The notes: generated by a model not told the origin, from the letters alone. DNA of 15,005 bases from Thiotrichales bacterium (GCA_024763135.1 JANTGD010000044.1:1-15005); one strand, 5' to 3'; shown: positions 1-7,460, counted from the first letter of the stretch. Numbers and translations: made by a program.

Positions 1-1
1 C

Positions 2-93
2 ATCACCAATAAGGTGACCACGAGTTTTTCCGATTCACCATGCACACCAATATCTTACGCGTCTTTTTTGCGCCCAACTGAGGTTTTTAGGTT
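2..93 (+). repeat. Left copy of 92-bp terminal inverted repeat
   Basis: Positions 2-93 are the exact reverse complement of 14914-15005 (position p pairs with 15007-p). Identity stops at 93/94, where the bases become A on the left and, in complement, G on the right. The outer end is cut by the window edge, so the real repeat may be longer. No transposase reading frame is complete inside it. It directly adjoins direct repeat copy A, whose alignment to copy B begins at 94. It could be the end of a dispersed element or IS, or an assembly-graph overlap at a contig end. Confidence 0.95.
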
Positions 94-180
94 AAATTCA
101 TATTTTTCGTTTTGATCTGGCGTTTTACAGGGGCAATCTGAGCGGGGACTTCATTCTTTGGCAGTTCGCTGAGTAGTCAC
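94..180 (+). repeat. Diverged direct repeat, copy A
   Basis: It aligns without gaps to 2454-2540 at an offset of 2360, with 63 of 87 bases identical by hand count. Conserved landmarks are TGATCTG near 113-119, a CAGGGG block at 128-133, AATCTGAGC at 135-143 and CGCTGAGT at 167-174. The two CTGAG words are 31 bp apart. A GACT...AGTC dyad lies between and around them. It starts exactly where the terminal inverted repeat stops, and it sits downstream of the chemoreceptor gene. The rest of this end (181-314) holds no gene and no clear terminator; I saw only half of a 13-bp inverted repeat there. Confidence 0.75.
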
Positions 181-220
181 CACTGGGCCGTAATCTCTGG
201 GGCGCACCCTGCGGGCAGAT

Positions 221-233
221 CTTTACTATGGAT
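221..233 (-). repeat. 13-bp inverted repeat, left half (pairs with 2073-2085)
   Basis: CTTTACTATGGAT here is the exact reverse complement of the 13 bases at 2073-2085. The two halves bracket the chemoreceptor gene. The right half lies inside direct repeat copy C. A 13-bp match could arise by chance, but its placement on both sides of one gene next to other repeats makes it worth noting. Confidence 0.5.
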
Positions 234-314
234 GATCGTGGGAAAAGCGCCAACAGCGGCAGGCTATGGATATGTTGGAGTGGCTTGCGATGCCGGATGT
301 GCCAACAGGATATT

Positions 315-2030
315 CTAAAAACGCTCCCAATTTACGTCGTCGCCTACGGCCCGGGCACTTTCCCAGGGCGTGACATCGTCTAAATCGGATGTTTGTGATG
401 GATTGGGCAAGGGCGTGACCGTTGCGACGGATTGATGTGAGGTGTTGTGAGGCACTGTGGCTGTGTCTCCGAGATCGAAGACCGAAACGGCCTCATTCAG
501 CTTGTCGGCTTGTGCCTTCAGACTTTCGGCGGCGGTGGTCGCCTGTTCCACCAGCGCTGCGTTTTGGTGGGTTGTCTCGTCGACTTTCAGCAGAGATTGG
601 TTGATAGTTTCTATGCCTGCGCTTTGCTGCTGGCTGGCTGTGGCGATGTCACTCATGAGGGTGGTTACATTGTCCACGGATGCGACGATCTCCGCCATGG
701 TTTTACCGGCTTCATCGACCAACCGCGTACCTGTATTCACACGCTCGACCGAGTTCTCGATAAGATCTTTAATATCCCTGGCGGCTTCGGCACTGCGTTG
801 GGCGAGATTACGGACTTCACTGGCCACCACGGCAAAACCGCGCCCATGTTCACCGGCTCGGGCGGCTTCTACGGCAGCGTTGAGGGCCAGCAAATTGGTT
901 TGAAACGCGATGCCATCGATCACGCTGATAATATCGGCGATTCTTTCGGATGCTTCGTTAATCGATTCCATGGTCGTGATGACTTCGCCCACTACTTGTC
1001 CGCCTTTTTGCGCGACGGAGGAGGTGGAGGAAACCAGATCATTAGCCAGTGCGGCGTTTTCCGCATTTTGCCTGACAGTGGTCGTCAGCTCGTTCATTGA
1101 GCTGGCGGTGGATTCCAAGGAAGTGGTTTGCAGTTGAGTGCGTTGTGACAAATCCAGGTTGCCCGTGGCAATGTCGCTCGATGTGGACAGAATGTTTTCT
1201 GTTCCTGCGTGCACCTCGCGCACAATATTCCGCAGGCTTTTATTCATGGATTGGATTGCGGCCATGAGTTTGCCTGTTTCATCGCCCGAGTGGACTTGAA
1301 TGTTTTCGTTCAAATGTCCTGAGGCGATTCGTTGCGTAATGGCGACGGCCTGATTTAAAGGGTGGGAGATTGAGCGAATCACCCAATAGCCAATCAAGGA
1401 TGCGAATAAAACCCCCAGCCCGATGACTGCGGTGGAGAGATTACGCACCATTTTGTATTCTGCCTGGGCAGCATCAAAGCGTTCCCGGGTGACATCCAGT
1501 TGATGTTGAATCAATGCCTCGATGGCTTGACGAACTGCGGGATACGTTGCTTTCATCGAGCCTTGTAGTAATTCACTGGCCTGTTGAAAGTCGTGCGCCA
1601 CCAAAGCGGCCACCGCGGGCATGAGCCCTTGGGAACCGTAACTTTTGCGATGTTCGTCGAATGCGGCAGCGAGCTGCGCTTCTTTATCCTTCAATTGGCT
1701 ACTTGCGTACGCTTCCCATAAGACGTTAATTTTTTCGATGAGCGCTTTTATCTCGGCGACTTGTTGGTCTACTGCGGAAAGCTCTTCAGGAAAATCCGAC
1801 AGTTGCCCTGAAACGATTTCAGCGACATAGATTTGGTTGCGGTTGATTAAATTGGAAATTTTATCCAGCAAACCCAATGCGACCACGTGTTCTTTGTAGA
1901 CCTGCTCCAGTGACTGGTTATTGGCTTTAAAACGATTGAGGCCGCCGAGTCCCAATAGAATGAGCAGCAATGACAAAAAACCAATGACCAGAATCAGGCG
2001 AAATTTTATGCTGATATCACTGAGTTTCAT
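315..2030 (-). CDS. Methyl-accepting chemotaxis protein (4-helix-bundle sensor, HAMP, C-terminal pentapeptide)
   Basis: A 571-aa transmembrane chemoreceptor that would signal through CheW/CheA at the inner membrane. TM1 is about residues 11-31. The periplasmic region at about 32-198 is helical and of four-helix-bundle MCP size. TM2 is about 199-219 and HAMP about 219-271. The cytoplasmic hairpin tip carries the near-invariant segment at 373-410 (GIAFQTNLLALNAAVEAARA, then GRGFAVVASEVRNLAQRS), and glutamate/glutamine-rich methylation helices lie on either side. The protein ends in NWERF after a flexible linker of about 50 residues. This matches the xWxxF pentapeptide that tethers CheR and CheB in high-abundance receptors. 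The ATG at 2030 is chosen because AGGAAG lies 7 nt upstream. No other chemotaxis gene is nearby, so it is an orphan receptor. The ligand cannot be read from the sequence. Diverged direct repeats flank the gene. Confidence 0.96.
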   Translation of the reverse strand: MKLSDISIKFRLILVIGFLSLLLILLGLGGLNRFKANNQSLEQVYKEHVVALGLLDKISNLINRNQIYVAEIVSGQLSDFPEELSAVDQQVAEIKALIEKINVLWEAYASSQLKDKEAQLAAAFDEHRKSYGSQGLMPAVAALVAHDFQQASELLQGSMKATYPAVRQAIEALIQHQLDVTRERFDAAQAEYKMVRNLSTAVIGLGVLFASLIGYWVIRSISHPLNQAVAITQRIASGHLNENIQVHSGDETGKLMAAIQSMNKSLRNIVREVHAGTENILSTSSDIATGNLDLSQRTQLQTTSLESTASSMNELTTTVRQNAENAALANDLVSSTSSVAQKGGQVVGEVITTMESINEASERIADIISVIDGIAFQTNLLALNAAVEAARAGEHGRGFAVVASEVRNLAQRSAEAARDIKDLIENSVERVNTGTRLVDEAGKTMAEIVASVDNVTTLMSDIATASQQQSAGIETINQSLLKVDETTHQNAALVEQATTAAESLKAQADKLNEAVSVFDLGDTATVPHNTSHQSVATVTPLPNPSQTSDLDDVTPWESARAVGDDVNWERF

Positions 2031-2071
2031 AAGCGAACTTCCTAGGCAGTCGAATCAATACCTGCTAAGGC

Positions 2072-2138
2072 GATCCATAGTAAAGCGGGGGCACTCTGAG
2101 CAGTGACTTCCAATTTGTCTACTCGCTGAGTCGCTAGG
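2072..2138 (+). repeat. Diverged direct repeat, copy C
   Basis: It shares the pattern of copies A and B: GATC, then a GGGGGCA block, then CTCTGAGC, TGACTTCC and CGCTGAGTC, in the same orientation. Relative to copy A it has a one-base deletion between the two CTGAG words (30 instead of 31 bp). The GACT...AGTC dyad is kept (2104-2107 and 2129-2132). It lies just upstream of the chemoreceptor start, so together with copy A it brackets that gene. Similarity is lower than between A and B. Confidence 0.6.
2073..2085 (+). repeat. 13-bp inverted repeat, right half (pairs with 221-233)
   Basis: ATCCATAGTAAAG here is the exact complement-inverted match of 221-233, on the other side of the chemoreceptor gene. 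It lies within direct repeat copy C, in the upstream region where the chemoreceptor promoter would be expected. Confidence 0.5.
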
Positions 2139-2453
2139 AGTGATTTTTAGCGAATGTTTTTAATTGAGGGTCTTAAAGCGTCCAATTATTCGCCCCAATC
2201 GATTAAAAAATCCGTCTCAGCCTCACGCTCCCATGCTATGGACACCTATTCCCGACAGGCTCTTAGAGGCTATCGGCGGCGACTCTGGAGATTTAAGAGG
2301 AGTTGGGATAGCCGGTGGCAGAATCCGGGCAAATGGTGCGAGCCCCGATGGATTGCGCGGCGCATTGGTTGTTGCAAAACAAATGAGGGGTAACTCGTCA
2401 GCTAACCCGTAAACTACACCAGCACTGCGATAAGTTTAGTCATTTACATACAT
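2139..2453. other. Gene-poor stretch between repeat copies C and B
   Basis: About 315 bp lie between two copies of the direct repeat. Short open frames exist (for example 2164-2412 on plus, 82 aa), but I see no recognisable domain and no convincing ribosome binding site, and their codons do not look like those of the neighbouring genes. The stretch may be the remnant of an inserted element or a decayed gene. I can assign nothing more to it. Confidence 0.4.
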
Positions 2454-2540
2454 AAACTCACATTGTTCGCCGTGATCTGACACATTTCAGGGGTAATCTG
2501 AGCAATGACTGCCTGTTTTGGCAATACGCTGAGTCATTAC
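2454..2540 (+). repeat. Diverged direct repeat, copy B
   Basis: Gap-free partner of 94-180 (63 of 87 bases identical by hand count). This copy has the best internal symmetry: AATGACT at 2504-2510 and AGTCATT at 2532-2538 form a 7-bp dyad, with a smaller TGCC/GGCA pair inside it. The block looks like a protein-binding or transposase-binding end. IS21-family ends are known to carry several short internal repeats, and that is one possible origin. No transposase gene is present to test it. Confidence 0.75.
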
Positions 2541-2815
2541 AATCTAAATACCATTTTGAGAGTAAACTAAATGGTAGTCCCGTTGCTTGTCTCCGACCTG
2601 AAAACGCGCTGTCGGCAGCTTGGTAGGTGATTTCGCGCCGTTACCGTCAAGATGCTGGTCAAGCGGATTTTGCCATGCGCGAGTTCATGTTCTTTGCTCG
2701 CCCGAATAAAACAAACCAAAAGAAAGAGGGTATCAGCATGCGGGCTCGTTGGGCTGTTCCCGACATTGTTGAGAGGAATGATTGCGAATGGCATGGGTAT
2801 CTTTGCCAGTGTGTA
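2541..2815. other. Downstream region of the nuclease-translocase operon; no gene supported
   Basis: Between repeat copy B and the end of the three-gene operon I find no convincing gene. On the minus strand, 2666-2725 translates to a leucine/valine-then-SKEHELA-like peptide. From memory, this resembles recurrent spurious small ORFs annotated in many proteobacterial intergenic regions, so it is more likely a dispersed noncoding sequence than a protein. No clear GC-stem plus U-tract terminator was found for the operon. Confidence 0.4.
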
Positions 2816-4663
2816 CTACCCATGGGCAATCTCGCGTAATTCCCCGGGCGGCAGATAGGGTGACTGCGCACGTTCGATCCGTCCTTTCCCGAGATCGCAG
2901 AGCAGGTCGCCCCGTCCAACCAATGCTTCGCCGCCTGGTTCGTCGAGAATAATTTGAGAGTTCACCGCGCTGGTCACTTTCAGGCAAATCCGCAAAGGCA
3001 GATTGGCTTTGATCGGACCGGTGACGATGCTGCGGTCTGGGCGTTGGGTGGCCAGTACCAGGTGCAGGCCCGCAGCCCGCCCTTTGGCGGCAAGACGCGA
3101 GACGAGGTTTTCAAAACGCTTTTTTTCCTGTTTGCCAGCGAGAATCAGGTCGGCAAATTCATCGAAGATGATCAAGCGAAATGGCAGGTCTGTTTTTCCC
3201 TGTGCATAGCGCTCGGCGATATTCACAAAACCCTCTTTGGCGAGTTGCCGATAGCGTGCCTCCATTGATTCTACTGCCGCCTCCAGGCAGGCGATGGCGG
3301 TAGGCAGTTCGCTGATGATCGGACCTGTCAGGTAGGGACTGCCTTGCAGCTCTACAAAACTCAGGATCTTAGGGTCGATCAGGGTGATCTGCAGTGCTTC
3401 GGGGCGATGGCGTGCAATCAATGAGGCGGCCATGGATTTGAGGAATTCACTTTTGCCGCTACCGGAGGTACCGGCAACCAGGGCATGGCAGGTATTTGGA
3501 TCGGCAAAATCACTCACGAGCAAACGGCCATCGACGCCCAGTCCCACGGGAAACGCCATGGGTCCCACGTGCGCGCGCCAGTCGGTGGTTTGCTGGAGAG
3601 ATCGCCAATACACAGTTTCCGGCGCGGCTTTGGGCAGATCAATGGAAATGTACCCTGCCGAAGGTTCGATGCGCGGTGGACTCTGCAGCCCGAGCCTCAC
3701 TTGCAAATCTTCGGCCCGGTTCGCCAGAGATACCACCTTGACGCCTGGCGCGGGGCGTACCTGATAGCGGGTCAGTTGGGGGGCGTCGATTTTCCCCACT
3801 ACCTCGACCTCCAGCTTGAACGCTTTAAACGTCGCAGTGATCAATGCCGAATGGTCTGACTCATCCGGGGGTGATGCGGGGGGGTGCTTAGGCAGGCTGG
3901 ATGGTTGAGCAGGCGGCGTCTTTTGCCCGGCGGCTGGGCCACCGAGCTGCTCGAGGATGGGCAACACCTGTTCTTTAAACAATGCGTTCAATGCATCAGC
4001 CGTGACCGCTAGCGTCTGCAGCTTGGGTTCGTAGTATTCCAGCAGGCCAGTGTACGGCAGCCCAGGTTTGGCGCGGGAGAACAATTGCGCGTAGATGGCC
4101 AGTTGCAAGAGATCCTGTTTGAGATTGGCGCCACGGGAGAGTTTATACTCGACGATTTCGATGGCCTCTCCACGCCGATGACGTACTGCATCGATACGCC
4201 CGCTCACCCGCAGATTACCGCGGCTCAGGGGGATCTCCCGGAGCGCCATCTCTTCATCGAGAAACAGATCCGTCCAGGCGGTGAACCCGGGGACAGTCGC
4301 CCGTAGTTCGGCGAGCCTTGCGCACCAGGCCTGCAAACAGTGAGACAGATGCAAGGCCGATTCCAGCGCACCATGCTGTACCAGCTCGCTGAGTTCGCGG
4401 GCGGCAAAGCGTTCATACAGGCTATCCCATAGGGCTTCTGCTGTTGTCAGCTGATGCGCGGTCCGGCGTGCCCGACCACGACACAGCCAGTGCGTGAACG
4501 CTTCGGCCAAGCGATGGAACAGCTGACCTTTCACCGGCGGTGTGCCAATGGGTTGGATTGGTTTGGGCACGTCCGGATGCTCCCCACGTTGCCAGCGGGC
4601 TCGCCAGGCAGGATCGAGCACAGCGATTTTTAATTCTGTGACACTTATTTTCTGCGTAGCCAT
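2816..4663 (-). CDS. PD-(D/E)XK (RecB/Cas4-type) nuclease fused to FtsK/SpoIIIE-type DNA translocase
   Basis: A 615-aa, apparently soluble fusion protein. The N-terminal part (about 40-240) has all RecB-family nuclease marks: GQLFHRLAE at 46-54 (motif I His50), GRIDAV with Asp158, EYK with Glu172 and Lys174, and the QxxxY motif at Gln187-Tyr191. No four-cysteine Fe-S set is evident. A proline-rich linker (about 242-268) leads into an FtsK alpha/beta domain (about 275-345; TRYQVRPAPGVKV, then LANRAEDL). The RecA-like motor follows, with Walker A GTSGSGKS at 398-405, Walker B LIIFDEFADL at 497-506 and ATQRPD at 538-543. The membrane domain and the DNA-sequence-reading gamma domain of cell-division FtsK are absent. 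It would plausibly translocate along and cut DNA. The start overlaps the ATPase stop by 19 bp with no clear Shine-Dalgarno, suggesting translational coupling. It is the last gene of the operon, and its exact role is unknown. Confidence 0.9.
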   Translation of the reverse strand: MATQKISVTELKIAVLDPAWRARWQRGEHPDVPKPIQPIGTPPVKGQLFHRLAEAFTHWLCRGRARRTAHQLTTAEALWDSLYERFAARELSELVQHGALESALHLSHCLQAWCARLAELRATVPGFTAWTDLFLDEEMALREIPLSRGNLRVSGRIDAVRHRRGEAIEIVEYKLSRGANLKQDLLQLAIYAQLFSRAKPGLPYTGLLEYYEPKLQTLAVTADALNALFKEQVLPILEQLGGPAAGQKTPPAQPSSLPKHPPASPPDESDHSALITATFKAFKLEVEVVGKIDAPQLTRYQVRPAPGVKVVSLANRAEDLQVRLGLQSPPRIEPSAGYISIDLPKAAPETVYWRSLQQTTDWRAHVGPMAFPVGLGVDGRLLVSDFADPNTCHALVAGTSGSGKSEFLKSMAASLIARHRPEALQITLIDPKILSFVELQGSPYLTGPIISELPTAIACLEAAVESMEARYRQLAKEGFVNIAERYAQGKTDLPFRLIIFDEFADLILAGKQEKKRFENLVSRLAAKGRAAGLHLVLATQRPDRSIVTGPIKANLPLRICLKVTSAVNSQIILDEPGGEALVGRGDLLCDLGKGRIERAQSPYLPPGELREIAHG

Positions 4664-6717
4664 TGGAGAATCGTGCTTTGGGGGCCGACGTGTACGCCTA
4701 CGTCGGGTGATTGATTACAGGCATCCAATGCCGCTTGGCGATCGGTTGCATCGGGCAGCTGCGTCATTAACTCCTCAAGGCTTAGAAATTTCTTCTGTCG
4801 CACAATTGCCTGGACTTGTTGCGCCAGTGCCGGGGTGGGGGCGGATGCAGATACAGCTGTCGCCGCGGCAGTTGCCGTGGGTTCGGGCCACTCCAGAATA
4901 CGCTGCCAAAACGGCGCCAATTGCTGACGTAAAAAGTCGCTGACTGTTTCCACATCGGCCTCGATATCACCCTGCAACGCGTCGGCATAGAGTTCCTGAG
5001 CGGCGTATAGTGTCGCGAGATCTTCCTGTGTCAGCTGGAGAATGAACAGCCCACTTTGTTGCGCGGCCGCAATGTCCGGCGCTGCGACTTTCCAGCTGGG
5101 TTTGGGAATGGGCGTTTGCTCCGGTGTGCGGGGGCAGACGAAAACTTGTTTGGGGCGCTTACCCCTGCGTTGCAGTGAGGCCTTGGCAATGTTATGCCAG
5201 CGTTTCCAGTGGTTGCTACTCTCCAGTATGAATACAAACTCCTTGTCGGCCGTGCGCCAGCGCGGCGGGCGCTGACTGTTCTGGGTGCTGCCCGATAGAT
5301 GTGAGATGCCAGTGATGCCATTGGCCAGCTCATTGAAAAGCCAAAAGAGATTGTCCCGATCGAAGACCAGACGCCTGGGTTTTACAGTCAGATCACGACG
5401 ATGTTGCGCAAATAGGGCAGCCAGGTCGGATTTTCCCTCGCTTGGGGCTGCTGGTTGCGGAGATTGCAAGGCTGCCCAACGACTTGCACAATCGCGCAAA
5501 AACTCGCGCACGCTTTTTTCTGCACGGTCTTTGAATAATCCCTCGAACCAGTGCGCATCGTCCAATATCTTTGCCGCTGTTTTTTTGGCTACCTCGGCTT
5601 GGGCCAGCCGGTACTCGAGCAATGCCCGTGCCTGGGTCTGATTGATGCCATCGAGGCGCAGATAGGGGGTTTCCAGCCGATCAAGACTGGCTTGCTCCCA
5701 AAAAGGCCGGAGGCGTTTTTCCCAGGGGTCGAGATTGACGGTGATCAGGGTGAGTTGGTGCTTGGCTTCATCACAGAGGTCTGTGATCGTAGTTGCCCAG
5801 GCTCTGGCCAGTTCCGCAGATTTTCCGTAAGTTTCGGTTTGGTCGAAACAAATCAAAAACGGGCGATAGAAACCAGCCAATTGGCACAGATCGAGCAAAC
5901 GGCTTTTTGCCAGCTCGTTACTTTGCCCGGCAGTTTGCTGTGCAGGCACCTGAACTGCAGGGCGAAGACCGAGTGCCCGCGTCCATTCTGGATCAATAGG
6001 TTCGCCTCCGATCCAATCCACGCAGGCTTGCTTGAGCGGCCAGTTCTGATCGTCATACGCATAGTGATAGAGCACCGCAAGCCAGGTGCTCAGTGGCGTA
6101 TGTAGGTTCAGGCCATGCTGTAACTGACGTTGTCCAACCCTGCCGGTCCATTGTGGATCGGCCAGGCGTTTTTGCAGATAGCGACGCCAGGCGGACTTGT
6201 GTTTGAGCTTGACCAGTTTTTCCGGTGCTTGTCGCAGAAAGGCAATAATCTGTTTTTCATCGCTCCTATGGCGCAGCGCCAGTTCCTCTGCCACGAGCTG
6301 ACCGAGTACCCCATGGGCGAATAATTCCAGTTGCACGGCAGAGCGCTGCGCTGGTTGGCTCGAGTGCAGTGCGGCCGGAAAGTTCAGCTCTTGAACGAGG
6401 CGCATGAGTATCGATTTCCAGGGGCTGTCAGCGTCTTGAAAAGGCCGTACATTGACCAGCGTGGCGCGCCCAGCCAATGCCTTGAAAAGACTGCCGATGA
6501 CGTGCGACTTACCAAACCCGGCACGTGGGGAGATCACCAGCAAGGCCTTGCTGGCTCGCGCTTGATAGGTCGGTTTTCCACCTGCGGGAATAAGTGCGTC
6601 GATGGCTTCGGTCACTCGGTGTCGGACGGATTCATTCAGCCCGGGGACACAGTAGTCGACCCGGCGTGGATCGTCCACGATGTCGTCGGCAAAAGGATTG
6701 CGGTTCGGCGCTGACAT
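4645..6717 (-). CDS. P-loop NTPase of unknown family, middle gene of the nuclease-translocase operon
   Basis: A 690-aa soluble protein. The N-terminus (about 55-335) looks like an AAA/STAND-type ATPase. It has a P-loop SPRAGFGKS at 63-71, where the usual first glycine is replaced by Pro64. The strand FLICFDQTE at 287-295 is a Walker B with Asp292-Gln293. The strand TLITVNLD at 323-330 is a sensor-1 candidate. The middle and C-terminal parts are helical and unrecognised, with an alanine/proline/threonine-rich linker at about 619-640 followed by a short helical end. Such ATPases often sense or control an effector, and here the effector would be the downstream nuclease-translocase. The ATG at 6717 is 6 bp after the upstream stop, with a TAGG ribosome-binding element in that junction. 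I cannot place it in BrxC, DptF or another named defence ATPase family by eye. Confidence 0.85.
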   Translation of the reverse strand: MSAPNRNPFADDIVDDPRRVDYCVPGLNESVRHRVTEAIDALIPAGGKPTYQARASKALLVISPRAGFGKSHVIGSLFKALAGRATLVNVRPFQDADSPWKSILMRLVQELNFPAALHSSQPAQRSAVQLELFAHGVLGQLVAEELALRHRSDEKQIIAFLRQAPEKLVKLKHKSAWRRYLQKRLADPQWTGRVGQRQLQHGLNLHTPLSTWLAVLYHYAYDDQNWPLKQACVDWIGGEPIDPEWTRALGLRPAVQVPAQQTAGQSNELAKSRLLDLCQLAGFYRPFLICFDQTETYGKSAELARAWATTITDLCDEAKHQLTLITVNLDPWEKRLRPFWEQASLDRLETPYLRLDGINQTQARALLEYRLAQAEVAKKTAAKILDDAHWFEGLFKDRAEKSVREFLRDCASRWAALQSPQPAAPSEGKSDLAALFAQHRRDLTVKPRRLVFDRDNLFWLFNELANGITGISHLSGSTQNSQRPPRWRTADKEFVFILESSNHWKRWHNIAKASLQRRGKRPKQVFVCPRTPEQTPIPKPSWKVAAPDIAAAQQSGLFILQLTQEDLATLYAAQELYADALQGDIEADVETVSDFLRQQLAPFWQRILEWPEPTATAAATAVSASAPTPALAQQVQAIVRQKKFLSLEELMTQLPDATDRQAALDACNQSPDVGVHVGPQSTILQWLRRK

Positions 6718-6723
6718 GCCAGC

Positions 6724-7452
6724 CTACGCCTTAAATCGAATACGCAGTTGCGGCCGGCCATCGAGCATGATGGCGGCATCGCGCTCTTCAGCGGTGGCGA
6801 GCGACCAGTCTCCCGCGCTTGGTATGGCGGTTCCCTGCCGGCAGGCATCGATGAGGATTTGCTTGAACGTCTCTAAATCCCCATGCCAGCGTGTGAATAC
6901 TTCATGGATGAGAACATCCGGATACCCAAATTCGCGCACGGCCTGTTGATATGCCTCGAGAATTTCTGCTTGCTGAGCAGGTATTGTCTGCATAACGGCA
7001 GGATCGGACGGTTGCGGGTTTGCAGGAACAGAGACACTGGCACGATGCAGATAAACGGGTCGACCTGCCCAATTGAGCCGCAGCAAAATACCTTCCGCAA
7101 CGAGCAGTTTGAGCGCTGCATCGAGTTGTTTGGCGGGTGCGCCCCGCAAACGTTTGGCGAGCGCTGTTTTGGATTGGAGTCGCAGCCCGGCATCTTTGAC
7201 CTGTTGCGCAATCAGCTCATAGGCGATTTCCAAGGGTTTATAATGTTCCGCAATGACGTAACGTGGTCTGCTGGGCGAACCCAGATTACCAATTTGTCCC
7301 GCTTTGAGTAGCTTGCGGAGTGCTTGACGGCAGGCCTTACCTTTTTGGGTACTCGCGGCCGGTAGTTTCAGTGCTGTGGTGTTGGCGCCTTCTGCGCCTG
7401 CAGCTGACAGGCGGTCGAGCAAGGTCTGTTCGCAATCATTGGTCCATTGCAT
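6724..7452 (-). CDS. Winged-helix-like protein, first gene of the nuclease-translocase operon
   Basis: A 242-aa soluble protein with no signal peptide. Residues about 1-65 and 75-145 each read like winged-helix folds: helices with QALRKLLKAGQI followed by RYVIAEHY, and later LDAALKLLVAEGILLRLNW followed by a beta-wing-like GRPVYL. The C-terminal part (about 160-242) is helical and unrecognised. It may bind DNA, or act as an adaptor for the ATPase or as an autoregulator. I chose the ATG at 7452 because AGAAGG lies 8 nt upstream. The frame is open to 7554, but the extra N-terminal residues are arginine-rich and overlap a promoter-like -10. The downstream ATPase begins 6 bp after its stop codon. 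Confidence 0.75.
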   Translation of the reverse strand: MQWTNDCEQTLLDRLSAAGAEGANTTALKLPAASTQKGKACRQALRKLLKAGQIGNLGSPSRPRYVIAEHYKPLEIAYELIAQQVKDAGLRLQSKTALAKRLRGAPAKQLDAALKLLVAEGILLRLNWAGRPVYLHRASVSVPANPQPSDPAVMQTIPAQQAEILEAYQQAVREFGYPDVLIHEVFTRWHGDLETFKQILIDACRQGTAIPSAGDWSLATAEERDAAIMLDGRPQLRIRFKA

Positions 7453-7460
7453 AGATGTCA

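Noticed and set aside
447..1100. 217-aa open frame on plus opposite the chemoreceptor gene
   Set aside because: It is antisense to a clearly real MCP, has no domain and no ribosome binding site, and its openness follows from the codon bias of the true gene.
2164..2412. 82-aa open frame on plus as a gene
   Set aside because: No recognisable domain, no good ribosome binding site, and a competing overlapping frame. It was kept only as an unexplained segment.
2567..2794. 75-aa minus-strand open frame as a protein
   Set aside because: Its peptide resembles spurious intergenic translations, and two other frames overlap it equally well.
2816..4663. Cell-division FtsK
   Set aside because: It lacks the four N-terminal membrane helices and the gamma domain and has a nuclease in their place.
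2816..7452. Assignment of the operon to BREX, DISARM, Dnd/Dpt or Wadjet
   Set aside because: No PglZ, methyltransferase, helicase of those types, sulfur-modification genes or SMC-like protein is present. Motif likeness of single ATPases is not enough.
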